This document shows, piece by piece, positions 38,019 to 61,007 of a DNA stretch of 64,000 nucleotides. Below the pieces are notes generated by a model. That model did no database searches, was not told where the DNA came from, and saw only the letters and a program-made list of their open reading frames with translations. A program made the position numbers and the translations under genes. Every line of letters begins with the position of its first letter. Within the stretch, counting starts at the first letter, position 1. Source of the stretch: Vitis vinifera (lineage: Eukaryota > Streptophyta > Magnoliopsida > Vitales > Vitaceae); the NCBI RefSeq assembly GCF_030704535.1, contig NC_081822.1:1188001-1252000 (forward strand). Reading direction: 5' to 3'.

Positions 38019-39890
38019 ATGATTATGTTGAGGATGTGAGAGCTTTAATGCTAATACATTGGCACAAGAATTCCCAATGTAAACGAGGTTTTAGCTTAGT
38101 TTTGTTACTCAAAAATTTAAAGAAATATTTTTAATAAATTTATTTATTTTATAAAAAAAATCTAATAGTGACATTCTTGAATAATACTATTTATGATTAA
38201 AGACATTTTATCCCCTAACCTTTTAAATGTTTTACATTTTGTCTCATGTTTTTGTTTTTGTTAAAACTTACACTTTTTTTGAATGATTTGGCTTTTTATA
38301 GTTTGCTAGTGAAGACATGTGTCTTCTCTTGAAGAGTGTACTTTTTAATAGAAAATACTATCTCATTTGGCAAATGACTTAATACGAATTTTCATGTTAT
38401 CAGCATTTTGGGAGGTTCGTTTCCTCAATAATATGAAATGATTATGTTATTTTGTTAAGTACATAGATATTCATGCTCAAAACACTTATCCATTACATCT
38501 CCAAACTTGTTAAAGAGTAATACTACGACTCAAATTACATATTTAGGTAAAATTACAAAATGGATTTCTCATTTTTCCGTTTTGGTTTGAACACTAATTT
38601 GAAGTCAGTTAAAATCAATTTTGAATTGACAACTTTAAAATATAATTTCCTAAATGCCTTTTGAAATGTGGTAGTAAGTGATTTTCACTTTTTATTTAAA
38701 AAAATATTCATATGCAACTAGGAAACATAACAACTTCAAATTTGAACTAATGCTTACTAACCTTTTAGCGTTAAGCATTAAATAGTTAAAAGTAAAGTAT
38801 AAAACAACGAAGATGACTAATAAACATGTAATAAGAGGCTTTTAAATAAGACTTCAATGCCATACTTCATAATGATTTTTTAATTTTATAGAATTTTGTC
38901 CCGTAAACTATATCATACCGGCAAACAATAGTAAGGCAAAGTGTAGAAAGGTTTTAGCTTTCACCGGTTGAGAAATAACTCCTGGATACTCACAATGACA
39001 AATTTTTATTTTTATTATTTTTGTGCTCGACAGCCATATGATGATGAATTAAACGGTCAAGACTCAGACATCATTGTAAGTAAACTTTTACAAAAACAAA
39101 GGATATGTCGTGGAGATTCATCTTGCTTTTGGTTCAATCAATATTCAATAATAAGTACAAAGATGAATGGTGATGATGGAACATCATGTCTACTTTGAAA
39201 CATGAAAACTTACCCTACTTTTACCTTCCCAACTTTGCCCTCTAAAGGTCATGAACGTTGTAAGATTTCGTAAATTATTATTTTTTATGCAATTACCTTA
39301 AAAAATATAGAAATAGTCTAAAAGAACAATATTGAAAAATATATTTTAAGAATTTTTGTATTATATAGGAATAGGAATAGGATGTAGCATATTATGGGAA
39401 AATTATTTTTTTACGTTTGATTTTCAAACATTTTTAAAATGTCAAACTAATTTTAGAAACGATTTTTCGGAAAGATTTGACAACAGTGACTCAATTTTTT
39501 CCTTTAACTACGAGGAAATCTGTTATAAAAAAAAGGAGGTCTTGAAGGAGTCTTCCATCATCAACCCAATAATACTGGACTCGTAATTTGGTATTCAGTA
39601 CTTATGGGTCCGGTCACCACTACAAATAGGATAAGAGAGACGTTATGGCTGAATCCTTAAAGCCAGTGGGGACTGGGGAGTTAGCTCAGAGATCTACAGA
39701 CCGTTAGATTGTTATTATTCACAACGTTTGACAGACGTTGTCGTCTCTCTGCCTCTGCCGCTGCCGCCGCCTTATAAATTCTTGGCAAAGTCGGCTTTCC
39801 ACAACTCTCTCTCTCGCCTTCTCCAACGTCGCCGGAGATTGTGGGAAGTGAGTTAGGGATTTTTTTTGGCCGTTCGGACGCGTGGCAGTC

Positions 39891-42800
39891 ATGGGGTGCG
39901 CCACGTCGAAACTCGACGACCTCCCGGCCGTCGCTCTCTGCCGTGACCGCTGCAACTTTCTCGAGGACGCCGTACAGCTGCGTTACGATCTGGCCGATGC
40001 ACATGTGGCGTACATGCAGTCTCTCACCACCATTGGTGTCTCACTCCACCGTGTCTTCCATCATGTTGCGAACCACTCTGATTCTAAAACAAAAGATGAC
40101 GCGGTAGCTGCTGCAACCGCCTGCGCCGGGGATTCTCTGGGGAATCGTTCTGGCTCGGACTCTTCGCATCTGCAGTTTCGTTCCGATAGTGAAGACGATA
40201 ATGATGGCAGTTCGGAATCTCTGAAGAATAATTATGTTCTTGAGCACGAAACCCTAGGTTCAATAAATTATGAAAAGAATCACCCGGCCCAGTCTGTGGC
40301 GTATTATTCTTTTCCTGATTATGGCCCTAACTCGTATCAGTACTTCGATTCCTCGACTGCGTACAATGGCGAGATGATCACTGGTTTCTTTCACGCCCCG
40401 AGTCCGTCACCGTTGCCGGCGTCCGGTGGCGGCTACGGATCGGATTCGAAGCCCCCTCCGTCTCCGCCGCGCAACTCGGCTTGGGATTTCTTGAATCTTT
40501 TCGATGAGAGTTACAAATTGCAGCCTTACTCTCCTATGCTTGGCTCGGAGGGTGTGAGAGATGAGGGAAAGCAGGAAGTCGCGAAAGAAGAGCGGAAATT
40601 TGACGATGGTGCTGGTAATTGCTCGAAAGTTGCAGAAGAGGAGGGTCAGGGAAGAAACATTGGCCAAAGTGGGACGAGCGCGTCAAGGGAAGATGCTGTG
40701 GTGGAGTGCGCGGCTCATGCAATGGAGAAGAGGGAAAATGGAGATTCCGATAAAGAGCCAGTGGAGGAACGGAGCGATTCCGCTACAATCGCTCCTACTG
40801 GGACCCAAGGCGTCATGCGAAGTGTCTCTGAGGCTATGAGAGAAATACAGGTCCTGTTTGAGAGGGCTTCAGAATCAGGCGGTGGAGTTTCAAAGATGCT
40901 GGAAGCGGGAAAACTCAATTATCATCCAAAGAGTGGTGTCTATCAAGGTATAAACCTGACTTCTACATTGAAAATTCCCAATTTCTCTGATCATATGACT
41001 GAATTAAAACCTAGATTTTTTTTTGTCCTTCTAAAATTTCTGTGTAGCAGTTTCCTCCAAGATGCTTCATGTGATTACCCCATCATTGTTAGTGGTGTCC
41101 TCACAACCTTCAACTGAGAATATTGGTTCTATATATTTGGACTTGAATGAAGATATGGGTATGAGTTCGGGGAATCTTTCCTCTACTTTGAAGAAGCTTC
41201 ACATGTGGGAGAAGAAACTCTATGATGAAGTCAAGGTTTGCTTTATGGTGGACCTGTTACCTTTCTATGTCACATTTTTCGCCCTCTTATTTTTTAATAC
41301 ATGTTATGTCACTAGAATTGCTTGGAGAATAAGAGGTTGACTGTTCTTGCATACTTAATTGCATCCCCTTTTTAAGTTCCTTCCCTAATTGACCTTTGAA
41401 GAAGTGTCACTATTTTCATGTGACACATCTTTGCTTGATGTTAACCTACAAGTAATTTGGTGCTTTTCTTTCACTCTCACTGTAAAGCAAATCATTTATA
41501 GTGTCGTCAAGGTTGAGAATTGTGAAATCCAATGGTTGCATCTTGGTGTATATTGACTTTTTCTAATTCCTTTTTATTTTGACATTGCTTTGTATCATAA
41601 ACTGGAAGGTAGGTAAGTGTAGATGCGGAGGAAGAACCAGTCTGTTGCTTGGTCAAGTTAATTCGAACTGCACACTTTTTTGGGTTGACAAATAGAACTT
41701 GTAGGGTCAAAACCTCGATTGAGTTATGTGTTAATTTTGCTGATCAACTCAAAATTTTAGCTAAGTTCACCTTAAAAGTCATTACTTAATTTTGACAAAT
41801 ACCAACTGAAGATGTCGAACTTCACCCTTTTGGCATATTTGAACTATTTATAGCTACCTTGCTATTTGAGTTATTTTGGGTTGAATAAGTGGACAAGTAT
41901 CACTAGTTCTTAAGTTTTGCATTTACAAACACTGGCTGCAGATGCTACTACCACAATATTCTCATGCTGCTCACCTTATATCCTTTCCATTGTGCTTAAA
42001 ATATTGACTTGGGCATCTATGTTAACTCGATTGAGTTGCTTTAGCTGGAAAAATGTTTGAATAGTGGTTCGATTCTTTGTCCTTGTTTTTTGTTGATTTC
42101 TTGTATGTCTTAATTCAAAATTATAGTTTTGAGGATTTGTATGTTCAATTATTCAAGCATTTTATGTTTGCACTAGTAAGAGTTGCTACATTAATTTTAA
42201 GTTATGGTACAGCATACGAGATCATATTAGCTACCATCAATATGGTTTAAATATCTAATAGTGGTACAGCTGTCCACATGGGAGTATCTTCCATGGGAAT
42301 ATGCGCCTAATCATGGTAATGATTAGAGAAAAAAAAGAAAATAATTGCACTATTTTATAATTATATAATTGCATGTTGCTTGTGTTTGTCTTCTTGAAAG
42401 GACTGGTCATTTGTTCTGGTCAAAGTCAGTTATGAATTTGGTTGTTGGAAATCAATGACTTGAAACCTCTTCGGCTTTTTCATTTCTATTTTTTATTTTT
42501 CAACTTCAGGGATTTGTGGAAATTTTCTAATGTCTCAGCATACCAGGGCCTTGGTATTAATTTTTGCATACCAGCAAAATAAGAGAGTTGGAGAGTGCAA
42601 AGAACTCTATACCACTCAATTATCTTTTTATTTTTTTATTTTAAATATCAGGAACTTGCAGAAAATTTCTAATGTCTCTTTGTATCATTACGTTACTTTT
42701 AGACTTTTGCATTCAAAGGAAGAAAGATAGTTGGCGAGGAGGGGCACTGTAAGAAACTCAATACCCCTCCATTGTCTGTTTTTTAGTTTTAAACTTCAGG

Positions 42801-45394
42801 AACTTGTGGAACAAAAGAGTTGTAGAACGCCCGGGGGAGGGGTGGGGTGGGGGGACTCCTGCAAAGAACACTATACCACTTGATCACCTCCAACCGTCAG
42901 TTAGATTATTCCTCTCAATTAGGTTATTCCTTTTCCCTACCCAGCTTCAATGGTAATTTAAACCATATTTTGTACTTCAAGATACACTTGTGAAAGAAGC
43001 CATTGCCCAAAAACTCTTCAGAAAGAAGCAACAATAGGAGATTTTACCTACCACCAATTCCACTAGTACTTACAGTGTTTTCAGTCTGTGATTATCCATT
43101 TCTTTGAGCTGCTTGAGCAAAAGTGGCAATAATGAACTATGTCCTTTTTGATGATCCTCCATGTCAGCTTGATCATGCTATTAATTTTTTATATAATTTG
43201 ATTAGTACAAGCTAATATTTATCATTATATTGTTTTCTGTTAGTTCATTTTGTTTTTTGAAAGGGCAAGAAATGAGTTTTCATGTGTCTGATTTTCAGGG
43301 TGAGGAAAAACTGCGCATTATGCATGAACGGAAGTGTAAGCAGCTGAAACTTTTTGATGAGAAGGGTGCTGATGCTCAAAAAGCTGAAACCACTCAAACT
43401 TTAGTCCAGAGTATATCTACTAAAATAAGAATTGCAATTGATGTTGTTGACAAGATATCAATCACGATAAATAAGTTGAGGGATGAAGAGTTATGGCCGC
43501 AGATCAATGAATTAATCCATGGGTATGTGATTTTCTTGTTTTATGGCCCTATGCACCCTTAATTTTTTTTGCTTTTTAATTTTTGTGTTACACAACTTTG
43601 CAGAGCATATGAGAACTTGGAGGTATCCAAATAAGTTTTTTCCAATGAATTGATTCTGGCCTTGAGGATTATACTGAGGGAAATTTTTCATAAGTTGTTG
43701 TATGCTAGATATTTAGGGCCTACCTATAGGCTATAACCACATGAAGGTTTAAGAACAACCACCCTGAAATTAAACGATCCAAAAAGAGGCAAGGACCTCT
43801 GACGCTTGCTTCCATGCATTATTGGGTTCCCAATTCACCTTCTGTTTTGAAGTTGTACCTCAGTGTCTTTTGAGCACATCAAAGATTCAAAATTCAGTTT
43901 CCCCGTGTGTCAGATATGATCTTATCATCCTTTTTATGCTGTCAACTTAACTTCAAGATATATTTTCAATGTTTTGAACTTCTATGATGGATTCCTCCTC
44001 TTTAGATGACATGTGTAAATAGTTGATTTGATCTATAAGCATTATTGACCGGGAATACTTGTAATCAGAACTATGCAGAGTTGTTTTGTGCTAAGTTTGG
44101 GTTTCAGTTTGATTTAATGTAGGAGGCCTTTGCATCTGTCTTCTGGCTAATTAGCACTTATTAACTGAACTCATTACTTTAAATGACCAGGTCTTTTATT
44201 TTATTGATGTACCAAGTAGATAATGGTCAGTTTTGAAACTTCTAATTGGTGGCATATTGTCTGCTGCATGCTGATTGAAGGCACAGAATATTTATTTAAC
44301 AGATGAAAAGAGCTTGCAGTCTACAGATAAGGAAGAGTTAGTGAAGAACTTTAGATTTCTAGTGGTGTGTTCATTCAGTAAATTGTCTCAATTTGAAAAT
44401 AATAAAGTACAATATCGTCCTCTCTCCCTCTGGCCATTTCTTATTTGCTTGAATTTTTCCAGGTTTAGAAGTTTGCAATGTTACTCTTTAAACGAAGTCT
44501 CCCTGCTGCTTATGTGTTTGCTTGATGCTTACACTAGACCATTTCTTCTTCTCCCGTTTTTGTTTTTGTGTGTGTGTTTTTAAATATTTTTACATTTTGC
44601 TGCAGTGTTAGGACTAATGGTAATGTTTCAGGTTCAGTGGAATGTGGAAAGCTATGCTAGAATGTCTTAAGAGTCAATCTCAAGCAGTTTCAGAAGCCAA
44701 TAGTTTAGATGCCATCATTTGCAATGGAAAGCTTAGCGATGATTATCTTGAAGCCCTAATAGAACTTAAATTGGAGCTTCAGAACTGGAATTTGAGGTTC
44801 ACCAATTGGATTGATACCCAAAAAGGCTTTGTCAAAGGCTTGAATAGTTGGCTTTTGAGATGTCTTTTATATGAACCTGAAGAAACGCCTGATGGAGCAG
44901 AGCCTATCTCTCCTACTAGCGTTGGGGCACCCCCAGTATTTGTGATCTGTAACCAGTGGGCAGAAGCCATGGAAAGATTTTCAGCCGAGGAAGTGGTTGA
45001 AGCCATACAAGCCTTTTTCACGACTGTAAATCAGCTCTTGGAACTGCATAGTGTAGATCTGCAGCAGAGGATGATTGTAGACAAGGACATGGAGAGAAAA
45101 GTGAAGAACTTGGAGAAGAAGGAGCAAAAGATGCAGAAGGTGATGCAAGCTGGAGAGAAAAAGATGACTCTAGAGCCTGGGGAAAGTGGTTCCCTTTTAC
45201 CTGGAGTGGCTGTAAAACACGCTCAGATGATCAATGTTGGTAGTTTACAGTCTGGTCTGCGGCAGATTTTTGAGGCCATGGAGAGGTTCACAGCCAACCT
45301 GATGCAATCTTATGAGGAGCTTCTTGTAAGCATTGAAGATGCAAAGTGTGCTCAAGAGAGAACCCATAAACATCATGGATTTTTGCCCAAGTGA
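39891..45394 (+). CDS. DUF630/DUF632 protein, NRG2/APSR1 family
   Basis: Four exons, 39891-40947, 41051-41235, 43299-43522 and 44632-45394, all with GT/AG borders and consistent phases, give 742 residues. The start is the ATG of MGCATSKLDDLPAVALCRDR: Gly2 with Cys3 is a myristoylation/palmitoylation signal and the N-terminal 60 residues are the DUF630 domain. A proline-rich linker (PSPSPLPAS, KPPPSPPR) and an acidic, Ser/Glu-rich stretch follow. DUF632 begins in the ASESGGGVSKMLEAGKLNYH segment, continues through LHMWEKKLYDEVK and LRDEELWPQINELI, and ends in a coiled-coil (VKNLEKKEQKMQKVMQ). Relatives include NRG2 (nitrate signalling), APSR1 (phosphate starvation response) and REL2 in rice; these are often mis-described as bZIP proteins. 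Which paralogue this is, and its role, cannot be told here. Confidence 0.92.
42480..42900. repeat. Degenerate 145-bp tandem triplication in intron 2, with G-quadruplex motif
   Basis: The motif CTTCAGG(G/A)A(C/T)TTGTGGAA...TTTCTAATGTCTC recurs at about 42498, 42648 and 42791, each followed by a G-rich GAG(A/T)GTTG...CTATACCACT segment. The third copy contains an expanded G-run (42833-42854): G5-A-G4-T-G4-T-G6 on the coding strand. Confidence 0.75.
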
Positions 45395-47299
45395 TATCCC
45401 ACCTGCTTATCTGGTTCTTTGTTGGTCCCCAAGCATGATTATCTCTGAATGGCCTCCTAGAAATTGTTCAATTATGCAATGCTTCTTTCCTATTCATCAC
45501 CTTTGTTTTGATGATTCACTCTGCAGCTGGAAGGCAGGGAAATTTTACAAATGCTGGCCCAATTCCTTGTTGAAGTCAATGAGGGCAAAGTGATTTTATA
45601 GATTTTATCTTCATTGGAGCTAAGCATCCTGGTTGCCTTATCGGCTGAAGGCCATTGCTGAGGAGGACGAGACCAGTAACTTTCAATCCCCGCAACCAAC
45701 TTCCTTTCCAACCCATGCTTTAGGATGTTAAGTTCTGACAGAACTGAAGAAAAGCAGGACTACACAAGGTCGTCAAGTGGAGTGTGGCTTTTGAGTAGTG
45801 ATATACAAGCTGCGTCATCAGCTGTCTCTCTTCTTGTCGTGCCATAACAATCAGCTAAGCTGAACTCATCAGGACAATGCTGACTGGAGTTGAATCTTCC
45901 TCATTGGACTGCGACAGGGGCTGAGTGCAGCTGCAAAAGGGTTTATACAAATTCCTCCACATTAACATGAGAACACCAATAGAGACACCACACTCCTAGG
46001 TTACAAACCACCCATCCTAGTTTTGTGTCAAATTTATGTTAGTAGTAGGAGGCTGCCTAGTACCTGAATGGAAGAGTTCCATTTATCAGTTGGGCCTTTT
46101 AGGATTTCAAATTGAACGTGAGATGTAAAGATCCATGGGCCCTCACTACTTTCAGAGTTCCATAGGATCCCAATGGGCCTCCACGACTTAAAAATGCTCA
46201 CTTCTCAATGTTAATTGGTCTATATTTTGAAAATGTAGAGGAACCATTCAATGGAAAAGGGGATTTTATTTAATTAAAAATAAAATTTTTTAAAAATATT
46301 TAAATTATTGTTATTTTAATAAAAACATTGTTTTGGCTTACACTTTTTATTTTTACCTTGTATGCTAGATGTTGAAGTTAAAAGTAGTCCCAACCATGCC
46401 TAAAGTGGGAAACCTATCTCTAGTTGCATGAATCCGAAAAGCGCTTCATGAATTTATTCTCCAAAATTACCTATTCTTAAAAAAAATATATATTTTTTAA
46501 GTTGAAAATATTTTTTTTATATTACATGGTAGGGATGATTTGTTGACGTGGACTTTAAATATGGTCTTGCTTTGTTAGCCACATCCCTCCACATGTGAAT
46601 CTACATGGAGAGAAATGACAAGAGTTTATTGTTTTCTATTTCGCCTTCCCCGTGGTGCCATAAGTCCACCATAGGTAGATCCATGAAGTTGACATCATAT
46701 CGAGACAGCCTTCACCGACGATGGACATCTTGAATATTATAATATACTTTTTTAATATTACCAATTTAATATAAAAATAATAAATTATTTCAATGAAATG
46801 ACCATATATCCAGATTCTAAATTTTGCACATAAGACAAAATTTAGACTCATCTTTTAGTATATGTACGTATATGTAAGAGATAAATTAAATTTAATATAA
46901 TTTGAAGAATTTTATTACAAATATTTTACATTTTAAAAAATTATATATTTAATAAAAATGAAAATTTAATACTTAATAGCTTAAATTGTGTTTGACTTAT
47001 TCACTTAAAATTTATTATTTAATTTTTATTTAGATATAATTAAATTTAATATATTTATTTTTATTAATATTAAATAATTAGTTTGTGATAAACAAGAGGT
47101 CACCTTTTTAATTTTTTATTATTAATTGTAAAAATCTCAGATTATTATAACATTATTTTATTTTTCAATAAGAAAACACGAGTTAGTAGATATAGATATT
47201 TTAATGAACTTTCAATAAAAGTTGAACTTATCATTGAATTTGAGCATATAAAAAAAATATGAAGATAAAACTTTGACATTTTAATACAAACGGATATAT

Positions 47300-47860
47300 T
47301 TTAGAATCCTACGTGTCATGAAGGTGGGCCCATGTGTCGGATCACGATCGAGGAGTAGGTGCAATATTCCATTTGCAAGGTTGCATAAAACGCTGGCCGA
47401 TGCCGATGCAGAGAATCACTCGGACAGCTGGCAATCACGAGGGTTCTCGTGGTGTCTTTTCCTTCCATTAATTATAACCAACGGGTATGTTTATCATTGC
47501 TCATCTTTAAACCCACGATAACTACGATATTACGGTCACTAACTATATATATATTAAAGCCCCACGGTAAGAACAGTGGACCTGTCCCTATGAACCGTCG
47601 GATTCAAGCACGGATCCCGATGGTTGGAATCATTTTTGAGAGATGAGAGGCAGGAGGCAAAGGGTAAGTCTGTAATTTCAGCGAGAGTCTCGCGAGTCAC
47701 GGCCACGAGAGGAAGACGTAAAACCGGGGTTTGCGTTTGCGTCTATGATCGACCAAAAGTAAATGCGCAGGTGCATGAAAGCTCCGTCTGAAACCGCCAC
47801 TGTCGGAATCCACGAGTTTTTGGATGGCCATTGTTTTTCTCCTTCAATTTATCCTCTTTG
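47300..47860. other. GC-richer island with promoter-like features but no recognised gene
   Basis: This block stands out from very AT-rich flanks. It has a TACGTGTCATG motif at about 47310, a TATATATATATTAAA stretch near 47543, and CG-containing sequence through 47.57-47.83 kb (for example GAGAGTCTCGCGAGTCACGG). A 55-codon frame opens at ATG 47775 (MKAPSETATVGIHEFLDGH...) and closes at 47942, but its second half reads into AT-rich DNA and I recognise no family. It may be a promoter and first exon of a decayed gene, an unspliced first exon, or non-coding. Confidence 0.3.
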
Positions 47861-50597
47861 TTTATATATTTGTAATGGAAAAGTCGAAGATCTCCGTCAA
47901 CTCTATATATTAAAGCAAATGATAAAATTTAAATTCCATTAAAAAAAATAAATAAAATTTAATTGATTAAATAAGAGTATAAATAATGGGATAAAGATAT
48001 AAAATAAGGTACAATATGGTACAAATACAATACTTAAATATATAGATGGTATGACTTGATTAATCATATTTTTTTTATACTTATGTATTCGATATTATAA
48101 TGAGACTATATATAATATATTGTGCATTGAGTTAGTATTAAATTAATATTTTCATTTGAATTATTCAAATTTGATTTATTTAATAAAAATGTGAATAATA
48201 AAACAATGATATAAAACATTTAATTTGTGCATAAGATATAAATTAATAAGATTCTAATAGATTTCAAACGTACTTAAAGTATTATTATGACCTTGTCTAC
48301 TTGATGTTACATTTTCAACACGATATACAAAATATGCAATAATTAAAATCTGTAAAATAATGTCATTTATATGCAAATCACTAGGAAAAAAAAATTATCT
48401 TATTTACTTATAATTTGATTTAGTTTTCATTTGTTTGCACATCGATTTCTTTTTTTTTACCATAATTTAATATCTTTGTATCAAAGTATCATAATATATT
48501 TATAATTTTATCCAATGATATGAATTTGACTCGCCAATTTTATTTTATTACTTCCATATTTTTTTATATGCTTTTTTAAAAAAATGGATAGTGTTTATAT
48601 ACTATTGTCTAAAAAGATATTTAATTAAGTAAAGGTTACCTCCCTCTCCTTCTTTCTCTTTCTATTTTGTTGAATTTATGATGGGATATAATATGAGAAA
48701 ACAAAAGCAATAATAAAATGAATTAATTGCTTCTATTTCTAAATTATCAAACTTTTTCATGGTTTTAGAGTTAGGAGAAGATGCTCGAACTTGGGTTTTC
48801 TCCAATTATGGTCGATCGCCCTAAAAGACCCGATTTATCCATACAAACCATATATTTCTTAGAAAAAAAAATGGTTTGATTTAAACACCATTTATTTTTA
48901 TCGTGGTAAAATCAAATCATCCTCTTAGTTATTGACTTCATGTTCTAGACTTTCATCAATATTTTATGTTTTCATTAATATTATTTCTAAATTAATTTCA
49001 ATCAAGTTAAACACTACAAAATTCCTATTATGGCGAAATCAATATCATTTTTTTAGTTCATGACATTAGTTTTTCTCTCATATCTCTTAGGTAGAGAAAA
49101 ACTTGTTAAATGATTAAAGATAGCGAGATAAGCAAAAATTATATCTTGCAATACTAGTAATTGGTCGACAATAACAAATTTGCCATTTCATTAGTTATTT
49201 GAACAACGAGAAAATAATTTCAAGTATGATCTTTATTTTAATGCTTATATGGTATATGAGGCGTGAACTTCTCTTTTAGAGCAAAAATTATAGTAGCTCT
49301 TCGAGGATATAAGTAATCACTCCCTATAAAAAACTAATAAGAAAAAAATGTTTTTAGAATATTCATAAGTTTTTATTTGAAAAATATAGTTATGGTCAAA
49401 AGACTCGATGAGGTATTCAATGCGAAGGTAAGAAACTCCACCCTTTCTACATATTATAATTCTAAAAAAAAAAAAAAATTTTTTTTTTTTTTTTTATCAC
49501 ATGAAATGATAAGATATGAAAAAAGTATGAATAACAAAATATAAGAAGTATCAGGAAATGGAATGGGATGATGGAATGATGATAAGAATTTGTTATATCA
49601 CTATTTTCATAAATCAAAATATTTGATTAAAAAATAATATTTATTTTATAATAATCAAAATACTAATAATATTTGATTCTCTTAATTTAGGAAATGATAT
49701 TTATTTCTTTAACTTTATGATATTTATTATTTATTTATTTTTATAGTTCACAATGCATTATTGTATAATTTTTTGAAAATAATAATAATAAATTTGATTG
49801 ACAAATTGTCAAATTCTTTAAAAAAATAATGGAATATATGATATAAATATTTATAGTAAAACAATGAATTATATAATATCTATTTAAAATTTATTTTTAA
49901 AAATAGTATTTGAATATAAAAAAAATTGGAAAATTTTAAAATCATACTTAAAATTTTAAAATAAATTTTAAAAATTTATTTTAGATTAATTTTTTAGAAT
50001 AAATTTAAGGTATTTTTAGATTTTTTAAAGTATTTTTTACAAAATAAGTATATAATACTATTTTCATGTACAATAAATTTAAAAATATTATTTTTTTACA
50101 TCTGTTTTTTCAAATAAAATTTCACAATTATTTTTAAAAACTAATTTACGAAATATTTCCAAACACCTCTACATTTCTTATGGGTTATTTGTATTTAGTC
50201 GCCATGTTGTATTAAAATTTATGACTTCATGCCCTTGAGTCATGAATACCTCATTGCGATAAATGCGTCCAAGTCAAATGGGGTCATAGGACGATCTCAA
50301 TGCACCAACGGTCTCTTAGATATTCCGTGAAACCGTAGGCGGCGTTGAAATCCGATTTTATCGTACAGCGAGAAGCTAGATTAAACGAGATATTCGTAAG
50401 GCGAGAAAGACAAAATTACCCTCAATTAAAACGACAACACGATTGAAGTAGTGGAAAGCAAAATACAGGGAGTTTTGTCAGTGCGAAAAGCCGAGAAAAA
50501 GAAAGAAGAAGAAATAGATTTCCAATTTTTCCATTTCCATCGTCCTTCTCCTTTAGATCTCTTTCTCTTCTTTTTCTCTTGGTTTCTCTCTCTTATC

Positions 50598-50645
50598 ATG
50601 TCACACGCGCAAATATACGGAGATACACTCTTTCTCTCTCTCTAG
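50598..50645 (+). CDS. Possible uORF in the BSK1 5' leader
   Basis: ATG at 50598 opens a 15-codon frame ([15 protein letters not shown]) ending at TAG 50643-50645, about 95 bp upstream of the BSK1 start. A second minimal uORF, ATGTGA, lies at 50661-50666. Both lie downstream of a CT-rich tract typical of a plant 5' leader, but whether the mRNA includes them is unknown. Confidence 0.3.
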   Translation: MSHAQIYGDTLFLSL

Positions 50646-50740
50646 AATTTATTGTCTTCTATGTGACCTCGTTTGCTCCAGAGCTTAGTTGGGTTGGGTT
50701 GAGTTGGATTCGGTTCGGGCGGAGCCGACACGGCGGAGTC

Positions 50741-61007
<10,267 letters not shown>

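Larger units (their letters stand above)
28742..39890. other. 11-kb AT-rich gene desert with transposon relics
   Basis: No supported protein-coding gene. 28.74-28.93 kb should hold the DUF241 3' UTR. 29.0-30.2, 31.2-32.9 and 34.8-35.2 kb are AT-rich with no structure beyond homopolymer and (AT)n runs (32500-32522). 35.25-35.45 kb is a GC-richer patch without a usable frame. The repeats at 30.2-31.2, 32.88-33.12, 33.75-34.77 and 36.05-38.02 kb are listed separately. 39.6-39.89 kb should hold the promoter and leader of the next gene. Confidence 0.55.
45395..50740. other. AT-rich intergenic region with a GC-richer island
   Basis: 45.4-46.2 kb should contain the 3' UTR of the DUF630/632 gene. 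46.2-47.3 and 47.9-50.3 kb are AT-rich without a supported frame. A (dA)14/(dT)17-type perfect inverted run occurs at about 49465-49495. The island at 47.3-47.86 kb is described separately. 50.3-50.74 kb should hold the BSK1 promoter and a CT-rich leader. Confidence 0.55.

Noticed and set aside
39356..39586. 76-codon frame upstream of the DUF630/632 gene
   Set aside because: AT-rich, no motif, not in frame with the downstream start.
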